Source: Prolixibacter sp. NT017 (GTDB taxonomy: Bacteria; Bacteroidota; Bacteroidia; Bacteroidales; Prolixibacteraceae). From it: a stretch of DNA of 64,000 nucleotides. The position numbers and the translations under genes are program-made. The stretch spans positions 930,001 to 994,000 of the forward strand of contig NZ_BLAV01000001.1 of the NCBI RefSeq assembly GCF_009617875.1, given 5' to 3'. Under the pieces are notes generated by a model. That model saw only the letters and a list, made by a program, of their open reading frames with translations, searched no databases and had not been told where the DNA came from. This document shows positions 1 to 8,477 of the stretch, in pieces (position 1 is the stretch's first letter; each line of letters opens with the position of its first letter).

Positions 1-350
1 CAGGCCTTTTTTTCTGGTTCAAAACAAACAAGGAAAAAATCAGGAAAGAGACGCAAAAATCATTCGGTTTTATGAAAGGTGTTCTGCTAAATATTGTTAG
101 CATTCAAGTGTTGCTTTTTTGGCTGCTTGCTGCCACCGTGCTTTCTGCAAAGCAATGGTTACCAGCAACATTTCCGGAGGTTTTGTTATTTCTGTCCGGA
201 GTTTGGCTGGCAAAAATGGGCGTTTTAAAAGGTTATGCCTTCCTTGCTACAAAAGTGGCAATCCACGCCGAAAAATTTTCGGCCAATACAAACCGCATTA
301 TTGGCATTGTTCTGATAATGGTTTCAATCATTCAACTCATTAAAATTTAA
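1..350 (+). CDS. LysE family translocator, C-terminal part (cut by window edge)
   Basis: The frame is open from base 3 to the stop at 350, so the gene starts left of the window; the Met at 72 is probably internal. The visible 115 residues hold a KGVLLN...LLFW segment followed by two more hydrophobic helices and a final NRIIGIVLIMVSIIQLI helix. This order (Gly-rich helix, basic loop, KGfllNl-x-LFW helix, last NRisG helix) fits the C-terminal half of LysE/RhtB amino-acid exporters. The function as an inner-membrane efflux permease is inferred from this resemblance. It ends 11 bases before the NADH dehydrogenase gene. It could be another small membrane protein. Confidence 0.6.
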   Translation, partial: GLFFWFKTNKEKIRKETQKSFGFMKGVLLNIVSIQVLLFWLLAATVLSAKQWLPATFPEVLLFLSGVWLAKMGVLKGYAFLATKVAIHAEKFSANTNRIIGIVLIMVSIIQLIKI

Positions 351-361
351 ATTCTTAAAAT

Positions 362-1756
362 ATGTCACAGAAAAATTATATACCCAATATTCCTGAAACT
401 GCAAAAAAACGCGTGGTTGTAGTCGGCGGCGGATTTGCCGGATTAAAGTTTATTCAGAAATCGCTTTGTCAACATTATCAATTGGTTTTGTTAGATAAAA
501 ACAACTACCACCAGTTTCAACCGCTGCTGTACCAGGTGGCTACTGCTGGGCTCGAACCCAGCGCCATTTCTTTTCCGTTGCGGAAAGTGTTGCAAAAAGA
601 GGAAAACATTCATTACCGTTTAGCCGAGGTGCAACAGATTTTTCCAGAAGAACAGGAAATTTCAACCAATATCGGTTTTTTGAAATACGATTTTCTGGTG
701 TTGGCAACCGGCGCTGACACCAACTTTTTCGGGCAGGCTGAAATAGAACAAAATGCCCTTGCCATGAAATCAGCATCCGATGCGATTTTAATCCGTAACA
801 CCATTCTCGAAAATTTTGAAAAAGCGTTGCTCCAGGATTCGCCTGATAAAATGGAGAAATACCTGAATATTGCAATTGTTGGTGGTGGCCCAACCGGTGT
901 GGAACTTGCCGGGGCACTGGCCGAAATGAAAAAATATATCTTTCCGAAAGATTATCCTGAAATCGATTTGGAAAAAATGCGAATTGTTTTATATGAAGGT
1001 TCGTCCAATTTGCTGGCTGCTTTGTCGGCACATTCGTCGAAACTGTCGCGGACATACCTCGAAAAAATGGGGGTTGAAGTACACACCAATATCAGGGTAA
1101 CCGAATACGACGGAACAACAGCCACTTTGTCTGATGGCACTTCGTTCGATACAAAAACACTCATCTGGGCTGCCGGTATAAAGCCGAATGTATTGAACGG
1201 CTTGCCAAAGGATAGTCTGGGCCGCGGAGGCCGGGTTTTGGTGGACCGCGAAAACTGTGTAAAAGGGTTCGATAGTATTTTTGCTCTGGGCGACCTTTGT
1301 ATAATGGAAACGCCCAAATATCCCAACGGACATCCGCAGGTGGCGCAAACTGCCATTCAACAGGCCGGGTTGTTAGCCAAAAACCTGAAACGTTTGGCAA
1401 CCGGAAAACCATTGAAAAAGTTTGAATACATCAACAAAGGTTCGTTGGCAACAGTAGGCCGAAACCGAGCTGTGGCCGACCTCCCCGGTTTTAAACTGAG
1501 GGGCTTTGTAGCCTGGGTACTTTGGAGTTTTGTGCATCTGTTTACCATCATGGGCGTAAAAAACCGCATGTTTGTATTCCTCAACTGGTCGTGGAATTAT
1601 TTTACCTACGACCAGTCGCTGCGGCTTCTGATTAAACCAGAACAGAAGAAATATAACGAAGGAATAAAAAACTTTGTAATAACGGATGACTCAGAGAATG
1701 AAGGAATAAAAATTCCTGATACCCGGCAATTAATTAGTAAATTACGAACAAATTAA
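362..1756 (+). CDS. ndh: Type II NADH dehydrogenase (NAD(P)/FAD-dependent oxidoreductase)
   Basis: Predicted single-subunit, non-proton-pumping NADH:quinone oxidoreductase of 464 residues. An FAD-binding Rossmann motif VVVVGGGFAG lies at residues 18-27 and a second, NADH-binding, motif IVGGGPTG at 172-179. Family signatures NNYHQFQPLLYQVATAGL, IWAAGIKPN and FALGDLC are present. The C-terminal part (about 380-425) has an aromatic, hydrophobic stretch suited to membrane attachment, as in known NDH-2 enzymes. It would feed electrons from NADH to the menaquinone pool at the cytoplasmic face of the inner membrane. It sits 11 bases after the LysE-like gene and 13 bases before the DUF427 gene, so the three may be co-transcribed. 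Confidence 0.9.
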   Translation: MSQKNYIPNIPETAKKRVVVVGGGFAGLKFIQKSLCQHYQLVLLDKNNYHQFQPLLYQVATAGLEPSAISFPLRKVLQKEENIHYRLAEVQQIFPEEQEISTNIGFLKYDFLVLATGADTNFFGQAEIEQNALAMKSASDAILIRNTILENFEKALLQDSPDKMEKYLNIAIVGGGPTGVELAGALAEMKKYIFPKDYPEIDLEKMRIVLYEGSSNLLAALSAHSSKLSRTYLEKMGVEVHTNIRVTEYDGTTATLSDGTSFDTKTLIWAAGIKPNVLNGLPKDSLGRGGRVLVDRENCVKGFDSIFALGDLCIMETPKYPNGHPQVAQTAIQQAGLLAKNLKRLATGKPLKKFEYINKGSLATVGRNRAVADLPGFKLRGFVAWVLWSFVHLFTIMGVKNRMFVFLNWSWNYFTYDQSLRLLIKPEQKKYNEGIKNFVITDDSENEGIKIPDTRQLISKLRTN

Positions 1757-1769
1757 AATTAACATTATT

Positions 1770-2054
1770 ATGAAAGCTATCTGGAACGGCAAAGTAATTG
1801 CCGAAAGTAACGACATTGTCAACGTCGAAGGGAATGCATATTTCCCGGTTGACTCAGTAAATAAAGAGTTTTTAAAAGACAGCGAAACACACACCGTTTG
1901 CCACTGGAAAGGAACCGCTTCGTATTACGATTTGGTGGTGGATGGAAAAACCAATCCCGATGCAGTTTGGTATTATCCAACTCCTTCAGGTCTTGCAAAA
2001 AGTATAACCAACCGGGTTGCCTTTTGGAAAGGTGTTGAAATAGTGGAGAAGTAA
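1770..2054 (+). CDS. DUF427 domain-containing protein
   Basis: Small 94-residue protein matching the DUF427 pattern: an N-terminal WNGKVIAES strand, a central CHWKGTASYYD motif at about residues 45-55, and a WYYPTP segment. DUF427 proteins are small soluble beta-rich proteins with no firmly assigned reaction. It lies 13 bases after the NADH dehydrogenase gene and is followed by an intergenic repeat, so it probably ends that transcription unit. The family call is confident, the function unknown. Confidence 0.85.
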   Translation: MKAIWNGKVIAESNDIVNVEGNAYFPVDSVNKEFLKDSETHTVCHWKGTASYYDLVVDGKTNPDAVWYYPTPSGLAKSITNRVAFWKGVEIVEK

Positions 2055-2060
2055 ACTTTC

Positions 2061-2178
2061 CGCGCAAATCAGCGAAATCAGCGGGAGAAACAAAGAAAAC
2101 GATAGCCCGCAGATGGCGCAGATAAACGCTGATAAAGAAAATTAAAAAAAGAGTTCAGCGAAAATCAGCGGGAGAAAC
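2061..2178 (+). repeat. Intergenic palindromic repeat, family A (copy 1, compound)
   Basis: A left arm CCCGCAGATGGCGCAGATAA starts at 2106 and an imperfectly complementary right arm CAGCGAAAATCAGCGGGAG ends at 2174, separated by an A-rich loop. A second, solitary right arm (CAGCGAAATCAGCGGGAG) lies just before it at 2070-2087. The same arms recur at 8381, 10111, 12452 and 15878. The form is that of a non-coding palindromic repeat able to fold as a hairpin. Confidence 0.8.
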
Positions 2179-2215
2179 AAACTAAGTTTAACAACTTTAA
2201 TAGAAGTCATTTTTT

Positions 2216-3517
2216 ATGGTTATTGAAAAAACAACAGCAGAAGTATTGCGATTGTTAAATACAAATGAATTAAAAATTGTAGATGCCCGCCCAGTGGAAG
2301 CATACAACGGCTGGCAGTTGAAAAACGAAAAGCGTGGCGGCCACATTGCCGGAGCAAAAAGTCTTCCGGCTAAATGGTTAAAATACATTGATTGGATAGA
2401 AATTGTCCGCCGCAAAGAAATACTTCCGGAACACGAAATCATTGTTTACGGGTATTCGTCGGAAGAAACCCAAAAAGTAGCTGAGCGGTTTGAAAAATCA
2501 GGTTATCAAAACGTATCGGTTTATAATCAATTTGTAAATGAATGGGCTACCAACCCTGGTTTCCCAATGGAAAAACTGGAACGTAACAGGCATCTGGTTT
2601 CTGCCAATTGGTTAAATGAATTGATTTCAGGAGGAAAACCGGCAGAATATGACAATGATAACTATGTGGTTATTCATTCGCATTACCGCAACCGTGACGC
2701 GTATTTAAGCGGACATATTCCTGGTGCAATTGATATGGACACACTTGCACTTGAAGCCCCGGAAACCTGGAACCGGCGTTCGCCTGAAGAACTTAAAAAA
2801 GCATTGGAAGAACACGGAATTACTGCCGACACAACGGTTGTTTTATACGGAAAATATATGGACCCTGATAATGATGACGATTTTCCGGGAAGCGCTGCCG
2901 GTGATATTGGTGCCATTCGCAATGCATTTATTATGTTGTATGCAGGCGTTAAAGATGTTCGGGTATTGAATGGTGGGTTCCAGTCGTGGCACGATGCCGG
3001 TTTTGAAACGGTAACTACTGATGAACCTAAAAAACCGGTGGCTGATTTTGGCGTAAAAATACCCGCAAAACCTCAGCTTGCTGTAGATACGCCCGAAGCA
3101 AAACAAATGCTGGCTTCATCGCATGCAGAGTTGGTTTGCGTGCGTAGCTGGCCCGAATACATTGGTGAAGTTAGCGGGTACAATTATATCGAGGCCAAAG
3201 GCCGGATTCCCGGTGCCGTGTTTGCGGATTGTGGCAGCGATGCCTACCACATGGAAAACTACCGCAACGTGGACCACACAACGCGCGAGTTTCACGAAAT
3301 TGACGAAATATGGCAAAAAAATGGAATTACACCTGATAAGCATCTGGCTTTTTACTGCGGAACTGGTTGGCGGGGTTCCGAAGCCTGGTTTAATGCCTGG
3401 CTGATGGGCTGGCCCAACGTTTCAGTTTACGATGGTGGATGGTTTGAATGGAGCAACGACCCGGAAAATCCTTTTGAAACAGGAGTGCCGGAGAAAAACC
3501 TCACGCCAAGCCGCTAA
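2216..3517 (+). CDS. eanB: Triple-rhodanese sulfurtransferase, EanB-like (hercynine to ergothioneine)
   Basis: 433 residues with three rhodanese-like units: about 1-125, 125-275 and 280-433. Only the last has an intact active-site loop, CGTGWR with the persulfide-forming cysteine at residue 381; the equivalent loops in units 1 and 2 read YGYSSEE and YGKYMD and lack cysteine. In green sulfur bacteria EanB is a multi-rhodanese enzyme that moves sulfur from polysulfide onto hercynine, forming ergothioneine without oxygen, and its partner EanA is an EgtD homologue. Here an EgtD/EanA homologue starts 72 bases downstream and an EgtUV-like transporter follows, so I infer the EanB role. A plain thiosulfate sulfurtransferase is the alternative. 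The last codons (LTPSR and stop) lie inside an intergenic repeat. Confidence 0.75.
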   Translation: MVIEKTTAEVLRLLNTNELKIVDARPVEAYNGWQLKNEKRGGHIAGAKSLPAKWLKYIDWIEIVRRKEILPEHEIIVYGYSSEETQKVAERFEKSGYQNVSVYNQFVNEWATNPGFPMEKLERNRHLVSANWLNELISGGKPAEYDNDNYVVIHSHYRNRDAYLSGHIPGAIDMDTLALEAPETWNRRSPEELKKALEEHGITADTTVVLYGKYMDPDNDDDFPGSAAGDIGAIRNAFIMLYAGVKDVRVLNGGFQSWHDAGFETVTTDEPKKPVADFGVKIPAKPQLAVDTPEAKQMLASSHAELVCVRSWPEYIGEVSGYNYIEAKGRIPGAVFADCGSDAYHMENYRNVDHTTREFHEIDEIWQKNGITPDKHLAFYCGTGWRGSEAWFNAWLMGWPNVSVYDGGWFEWSNDPENPFETGVPEKNLTPSR

Positions 3518-3575
3518 GTCGCCAAGAATAAAGAAATTTAAAAAAAAACTTTGCGTCTCTGCGCCTTTGCGAGAC
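3501..3575 (+). repeat. Intergenic palindromic repeat, family B (copy 1)
   Basis: Left arm CCAAGCCGCTAAGTCGCCAA (3506-3525) and right arm CTTTGCGTCTCTGCGCCTTT (3549-3568) are imperfect inverted copies around an A-rich centre. The same arms in the opposite order occur at 12529-12592. The left arm overlaps the end of the preceding sulfurtransferase gene and supplies its last codons and stop. Confidence 0.75.
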
Positions 3576-3589
3576 AAAATAATTAAATC

Positions 3590-4552
3590 ATGGAACAACA
3601 GACGCTTATAACTGATATTGCAGCAGATACTTTAAAAGGGCTTTCCTCAAACCCAAAATACCTGTTGTCGAAATATTTTTATGACGATGCAGGCAGCGCT
3701 ATTTTTCAAGACATTATGAATATGCCTGAATATTACCTCACCGATTGCGAACACGAGATATTTTTAAGTCAAAAAGAGGAAATTACACTTGCTATTTGCC
3801 CAGGCAACAAACTGTTTAACCTTGTGGAATTGGGTTCCGGCGACGGATTGAAAACCAAAATCCTGCTAAAGCACATGGTCGAAAAGGGTGTCAATTTTCA
3901 ATATACACCCGTTGACATTAGCGCCAAAGCAAACAACGAGCTGGTTGAAAGCCTGAAAACCGAATTGCCCGCTTTACTGGTGGAAGCAAAAACAGGAGAT
4001 TATTTCCGTAAACTGAAAAACCTGAACGGTCATGCTTCCATCCCAAAAATCATTCTTTTCCTTGGGTCGAACATTGGGAATTTTTCAGATAAAGAAACAG
4101 ATGCGTTTCTAAATCAGCTTTCGGCATATACAAATTCCGGAGACAAGGTGCTGATAGGTTTCGACCTGAAAAAATCGCCAAAAATAATCATGGATGCATA
4201 CAACGACCCGCATGGGCACACACGGCGGTTTAACCTAAACCACCTGGTTCGCCTGAACCGGGAACTGGATTCAGATTTTGATATCACACAATTTGAACAG
4301 CACACCATTTACGACCCAAAAACCGGTGATGTAAAAAGTTACCTGGTTTCGAAAACGGAACAAAAAGTGCATGTCGGAGCCATTGAACAGGATTTCTATT
4401 TCAGGCAATGGGAAACCATTTTTATGGAGCGTTCCCGGAAATTCGACCTGTCAGCCATTGAAAAGCTGGCAGAAGAAAGCGGATTTAAAGTTGTACAGAA
4501 TTTCACCGACAAGCGCAATTATTTTGTGGATTCGTTGTGGATTAAGGATTAA
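3590..4552 (+). CDS. eanA: L-histidine N-alpha-methyltransferase (EgtD/EanA family)
   Basis: 320-residue SAM-dependent methyltransferase, close to the usual EgtD length. The N-terminus has the family hallmarks KYFYDDAGSAIF (28-39) and PEYYLTDCE (46-54); the SAM-binding motif LGSGDG is at 81-86, followed by the ILFLGSNIGNF and GFDLKK motifs. EgtD trimethylates the alpha-amino group of histidine to give hercynine, the precursor of ergothioneine. It is preceded by the EanB-like rhodanese and followed 42 bases later by the transporter, with no EgtB or EgtE in sight. That arrangement favours the two-enzyme EanA/EanB route over the oxygen-dependent one. If the rhodanese were unrelated, the product could be hercynine itself. 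Confidence 0.88.
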   Translation: MEQQTLITDIAADTLKGLSSNPKYLLSKYFYDDAGSAIFQDIMNMPEYYLTDCEHEIFLSQKEEITLAICPGNKLFNLVELGSGDGLKTKILLKHMVEKGVNFQYTPVDISAKANNELVESLKTELPALLVEAKTGDYFRKLKNLNGHASIPKIILFLGSNIGNFSDKETDAFLNQLSAYTNSGDKVLIGFDLKKSPKIIMDAYNDPHGHTRRFNLNHLVRLNRELDSDFDITQFEQHTIYDPKTGDVKSYLVSKTEQKVHVGAIEQDFYFRQWETIFMERSRKFDLSAIEKLAEESGFKVVQNFTDKRNYFVDSLWIKD

Positions 4553-4594
4553 TATTAACCTGGAAAATGAATCTGGCAGAGCAATAAAAAAAGA

Positions 4595-6151
4595 ATGTCC
4601 ATTTTATCCGAAATAATAAAAACAGTTCAGGAAAGGCACGAATACTTGTATGAGTTGCTTATTCAGCATATTCTGTTAAGCCTTGCCGCTATTGTTATTA
4701 TTACCGGAATTGGGCTTGCAACCGGGATTGGAATTTTGTATAAACCAAAATTCAGGAGCCCCATATTAGGAACTGTCAATTTTTTATATACCATCCCATC
4801 CATAGCCATGTTCGGGCTTTTTATACCACTTATTGGTATTGGGTATGGCAACGCGCTGGTCGTACTCATAATTTATGGCTTGTTGCCGGTTATCCGAAAT
4901 ACTTACACCGGATTGAACGAGGTTGACCCTCTTTTGCTCGATGCTGCAAAAGGAATGGGAGCCACACCCTGGCAGATTTTTTCACGCATCCGATGGCCGC
5001 TGGCTTTCCCAACCATTTTGAGTGGGTTTCGTACCATGGTGGTTATGACAATCGCCCTCGCCGGACTGGCCTCATTTATTGGCGCCGGAGGTTTGGGCCA
5101 GGCCATTTACCGGGGCATCAATACCAATAATTCTTCGCTCATTCTGGTAGGCTCAATCGCCGTTGCTTTGCTGGCGCTGGCTGCCGATTTAGGAATCGGG
5201 GCAATCGAAAAATCACTGAAAACAAAAGCGAAAAAACAGAATAAAAAAAGTCGTTTTCTGAAATATTTCGGATTGGGAATTTTTGCGTTATTGTTCATTT
5301 TCATGCTCCTGTCAAAACCAGGTAACTCCTCCGGCAAAAAAATTGTTGTTGCCACAAAACCCACTGCCGAGCAATATATTTTAGGCGAAATCATTTCGCA
5401 ACTTATTGAAAACAAAACGGATATTCAGGTCGTCCGCAAATTTGGCATAGGCGGTGGAACTTCCAATATTCATCCGGCCATGTTGAAAGGAGAAATAGAT
5501 ATTTATCCCGAATACACCGGAACTGCATGGTTATTTGTTCTGAAAAAACCACAAATCAATCATCCTGACAGTTTGTTCTCGGCTTTAAAAGCGGAATATG
5601 CGAAACAATTCAATTTTGACTGGGTTTGTCGCTTGGGTTTTAACAATACGTTTACCCTGGCGCTTCCGGAAGCCGTGGCACAAAATAAAAATATCAATAC
5701 TTTTTCTGAACTGGCGCACCAAAGCAATAGTTTCATTTTTGGCGCTGAATTCGATTTTTTCGAACGCGAAGACGGATTTATCGGATTGAATAAAATTTAT
5801 CCATTCAACTTTAAAAATAAAGTAGAACTTGATGTGAACCTGAAATTTCAGGCACTTGAGAACCACACGGTGGATGTAATTAATGCTTTTTCAACGGATT
5901 CACGTATCCGGCAAATGAAACTAAGAGTATTGAAAGATGACAAGCTATTTTTTCCTGCCTATCAGGCTGGTATTGTGATTAGAAACGAAACGCAACAAAA
6001 ATATCCGGAATTGAACGGACTTTTCTCACGTTTGGAAGGGCTGATTAATGATACAGCCATGCTTCAAATGAATTATGAAGTTGAAATTGAGAAAAAATCG
6101 CCCGGTGAGGTTGCACTAACCTTTTTAAAAGCAAACGGGTTAATAAATTAG
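4595..6151 (+). CDS. egtU: ABC transporter permease fused to substrate-binding domain (EgtU/OpuC type)
   Basis: 518 residues. Residues about 1-210 form a permease with several membrane helices and an EAA-like loop (NEVDPLLLDAAKGMGATP...). A linker helix near 225-240 leads into a periplasmic substrate-binding domain of the ProX/OpuCC type (about 250-518) with ATKPTAEQYILGEI and GEIDIYPEYTGTAW motifs. Such fusions transport quaternary ammonium compounds; in pneumococci and Helicobacter the EgtU member imports ergothioneine. Placement directly after eanA supports ergothioneine, hercynine or another betaine as ligand. The ATPase gene starts 3 bases after its stop. An ordinary glycine betaine/choline importer is the main alternative. 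Confidence 0.82.
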   Translation: MSILSEIIKTVQERHEYLYELLIQHILLSLAAIVIITGIGLATGIGILYKPKFRSPILGTVNFLYTIPSIAMFGLFIPLIGIGYGNALVVLIIYGLLPVIRNTYTGLNEVDPLLLDAAKGMGATPWQIFSRIRWPLAFPTILSGFRTMVVMTIALAGLASFIGAGGLGQAIYRGINTNNSSLILVGSIAVALLALAADLGIGAIEKSLKTKAKKQNKKSRFLKYFGLGIFALLFIFMLLSKPGNSSGKKIVVATKPTAEQYILGEIISQLIENKTDIQVVRKFGIGGGTSNIHPAMLKGEIDIYPEYTGTAWLFVLKKPQINHPDSLFSALKAEYAKQFNFDWVCRLGFNNTFTLALPEAVAQNKNINTFSELAHQSNSFIFGAEFDFFEREDGFIGLNKIYPFNFKNKVELDVNLKFQALENHTVDVINAFSTDSRIRQMKLRVLKDDKLFFPAYQAGIVIRNETQQKYPELNGLFSRLEGLINDTAMLQMNYEVEIEKKSPGEVALTFLKANGLIN

Positions 6152-6154
6152 TGA

Positions 6155-6883
6155 ATGGCGGAAATAATCATTGACATACAAAATGTAACGAAATCATACA
6201 ATGCTGGGGCACCTGTCTTGCGTGATGTTTCACTGGCGATACCCAAAGGTTCATTTGTTACCATAATCGGGCCCAGCGGTTGCGGTAAAACCACGCTCCT
6301 CAGGTTAATAAATGGAATGGCAGATGCGGATTCAGGTCAAATAAGGGTTCTGGGAAAGAATTTAGCTGACTGGGACAAAATTCAGCTCAGGCGCAATATT
6401 GGTTATGCCATTCAACAGGGAGGGCTTTTCCCGCATTTAACGATTAAGCAAAATATTGGATTTGTTCTTTCAATCTCAGGTGATGACGCTGTAAGCATTG
6501 ATAAACGGGTAAATTCGTTGGCTGAAATAATGAGTTTTGACGACAGGCAACTGTCGTCTTATCCGGCAGAACTAAGTGGCGGACAACAGCAGAGAGCCGG
6601 CGTTGCCCGTGCGCTGGCCGCCAATCCCGAAATTATCCTGATGGACGAACCTTTTGGCGCCCTCGACAACATTACCCAGAGAACCCTGCAAAACGAACTC
6701 AAAGAAATGCACAAAAAACTGGGAATTACCTTTGTAATGGTCACACACGACTTAAAAGAGGCATTCACTTTGGGCGATTTTGTAACAATAATGAACGAAG
6801 GAAGGATTGTGCAGTTTAATTCGCCGGAAATCATAAGGGAAAAACCGGTTAACGATTGGGTTAAAGAATTTGCAATAGAATAA
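6155..6883 (+). CDS. egtV: ABC transporter ATP-binding protein, partner of EgtU-like permease
   Basis: 242-residue ABC ATPase with Walker A GPSGCGKTT (about 40-48), signature LSGGQQQRAGVARAL, Walker B IILMDEPFGALD and switch histidine in VTHD. It lacks the C-terminal CBS domains found in OpuCA/ProV ATPases, being complete at 242 residues. It follows the permease-binding protein fusion with only 3 intervening bases and should energise that importer at the cytoplasmic face. The name egtV depends on the substrate inference from the neighbouring eanB and eanA genes. Confidence 0.82.
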   Translation: MAEIIIDIQNVTKSYNAGAPVLRDVSLAIPKGSFVTIIGPSGCGKTTLLRLINGMADADSGQIRVLGKNLADWDKIQLRRNIGYAIQQGGLFPHLTIKQNIGFVLSISGDDAVSIDKRVNSLAEIMSFDDRQLSSYPAELSGGQQQRAGVARALAANPEIILMDEPFGALDNITQRTLQNELKEMHKKLGITFVMVTHDLKEAFTLGDFVTIMNEGRIVQFNSPEIIREKPVNDWVKEFAIE

Positions 6884-7049
6884 TAATTCCTTATACAGAC
6901 TTTGTTAAGCATATCAGTTTTAAAATCATAGTATGGATATGTTTTCGACCTTTATTTGTCAGGAAAAGAAATGATTAACGACGGTTATTTCGTATCTTGA
7001 ATTTTTTGTAATAAACAACCTTTTATCATTAACATTTAAAACAACTTTT

Positions 7050-7475
7050 ATGAAGACAAAAATTACACAAGCGGTTATCGGTGGAGTTATCGGAACTGCA
7101 GCTATGAGTCTGATTATGTTTGTAGCTCCCATGATGGGTATGCCTAAAATGAACCCAGCAGAAATGCTTTCGGGAATGATGGGTGTCCCAGTTTCTATTG
7201 GATGGGTTATGCATTTCATGATTGGAATTATTTTTACCCTGATGTATGTCTTTTTGCTGTTGCCAATCCTTAAGAAAGTCAAAGGAAAAGTTCTCAAGGG
7301 AATTATTTTTGGTATCGCAGCATTTGTCTTCGCACAAATAGCGATGGCAGTTATGGGCGCCATGTTTGGAGAAATTCCGGCACCTGAAGGCAATATGGCT
7401 TTGATTGCCATTGGCAGCATAGTCGGACATCTGGTCTTTGGTGTGGTAGCAGCCTTGTTTGTAGCTGAAAAATAA
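7050..7475 (+). CDS. Small four-helix membrane protein (DUF6789-like)
   Basis: 141 residues with four predicted membrane helices (about 5-27, 45-70, 82-103 and 117-138), rich in Met and Gly. The first helix GGVIGTAAMSLIM and the following PMMGMPKMNPAEML loop are reminiscent of DUF6789-type membrane proteins, but I cannot confirm the family. There is a 166-base gap after the transporter genes, so it probably has its own promoter, and 32 bases separate it from the next gene. No function can be assigned. Confidence 0.65.
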   Translation: MKTKITQAVIGGVIGTAAMSLIMFVAPMMGMPKMNPAEMLSGMMGVPVSIGWVMHFMIGIIFTLMYVFLLLPILKKVKGKVLKGIIFGIAAFVFAQIAMAVMGAMFGEIPAPEGNMALIAIGSIVGHLVFGVVAALFVAEK

Positions 7476-7507
7476 AAAGTTAAGGGGAAAAATAAAGTAT
7501 TTATTTT

Positions 7508-8368
7508 ATGGAAGTTAAAAACAAATGGCAGCAATTAACGGCTGACTTTATCCACGAAATTGAAAACAACTTGCGGCAGCAGCACCTTGCTGCCCAATTT
7601 GTTGCGCTGGCAGGCAGGTATCTTATTCCCAAAAAGCCCGATGGAAGCAACATTAACATGCAGTATCTTCCGGAAAAGGAAATACTTTTGGGTAATCAGC
7701 ACCCCGATGGATGGTCGGTAGCAGTAAAACTAAGAAACCTTACGATACAAATTCTCGATAAAAACCAGCATGCTCAGGCTGAAATCCCGCTGGATGGGAA
7801 ATCATTTGGCGATGCATTTCAGGAGTTTAAAACCAAACTTCAAAATTCCGGGATTGATATTTCTGGCCTAAAAACAGAGCAACCTTACCAATTGTCAACC
7901 GATGCTTTAAAAGAAGGTAAATATTTTGCAATTGGAAGTGATGATGCAATATCCGAAAACATTCGCTACCGGAATAATGCACGATTGATAATCAATGAAC
8001 TTGCCGCCGGATTCACAGATGTTGAACCGGTACGTATCTGGCCGCATCATTTCGACACCGGAACATTTGCCACACTTGCCCGGAATGCAAAAGGTTCTGC
8101 ATCAAAAACCATCGGGATGGGCTGGGCAATTCCCGACAGTATGGTTTCTGAACCATACTTCTATATCAGTTTCTGGTCGGAAAATCCGGTTGAAATCGCA
8201 AATAATCCTTCGAATCTACCTGCCGGGAAATGGATGATGCCAGGCTGGAACGGGTCAGTTCTCGCTACTTCAGAAATTATACAAAAAGAATCAGCCGAAG
8301 GGCAGTACCGTTTGGTGAAAGATTTTTTTAGAACGGGTATAGATACTTTGATTAAAAAATTGAAATAA
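7508..8368 (+). CDS. Conserved hypothetical protein (possibly DUF5996-like)
   Basis: 286-residue soluble protein without signal peptide or membrane helix. The C-terminal half has a VRIWPHHFDTGTF segment, then GMGWAIPD and PYFYISFW, a combination of aromatic and histidine residues that resembles DUF5996-type proteins; the match is by eye only. It lies between the small membrane protein and a family A repeat, and ends 109 bases before the Rieske-glutamate synthase gene. Function unknown. Confidence 0.6.
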   Translation: MEVKNKWQQLTADFIHEIENNLRQQHLAAQFVALAGRYLIPKKPDGSNINMQYLPEKEILLGNQHPDGWSVAVKLRNLTIQILDKNQHAQAEIPLDGKSFGDAFQEFKTKLQNSGIDISGLKTEQPYQLSTDALKEGKYFAIGSDDAISENIRYRNNARLIINELAAGFTDVEPVRIWPHHFDTGTFATLARNAKGSASKTIGMGWAIPDSMVSEPYFYISFWSENPVEIANNPSNLPAGKWMMPGWNGSVLATSEIIQKESAEGQYRLVKDFFRTGIDTLIKKLK

Positions 8369-8380
8369 TACATCCAAATG

Positions 8381-8470
8381 TCTCCCGCTGATGGTGCAGA
8401 TGAACGCAGAATAAAATGAACTCAAAAAATAATAATCAGCGCAAATCCGCGAAATCTGCGGGCGAAAAAC
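8381..8470 (+). repeat. Intergenic palindromic repeat, family A (copy 2)
   Basis: Left arm TCCCGCTGATGGTGCAGATG starts at 8382; right arm CGCGAAATCTGCGGGCGAA ends at 8467. The spacer is A-rich. The repeat ends 8-10 bases before the start codon of the next gene, so it forms nearly the whole 5' region of that gene. Confidence 0.8.
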
Positions 8471-8477
8471 ATATAAC

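Noticed and set aside
2683-3404. Alternative frames across the rhodanese gene
   Set aside because: The 433-residue frame has full rhodanese motifs; the others are out-of-frame shadows.
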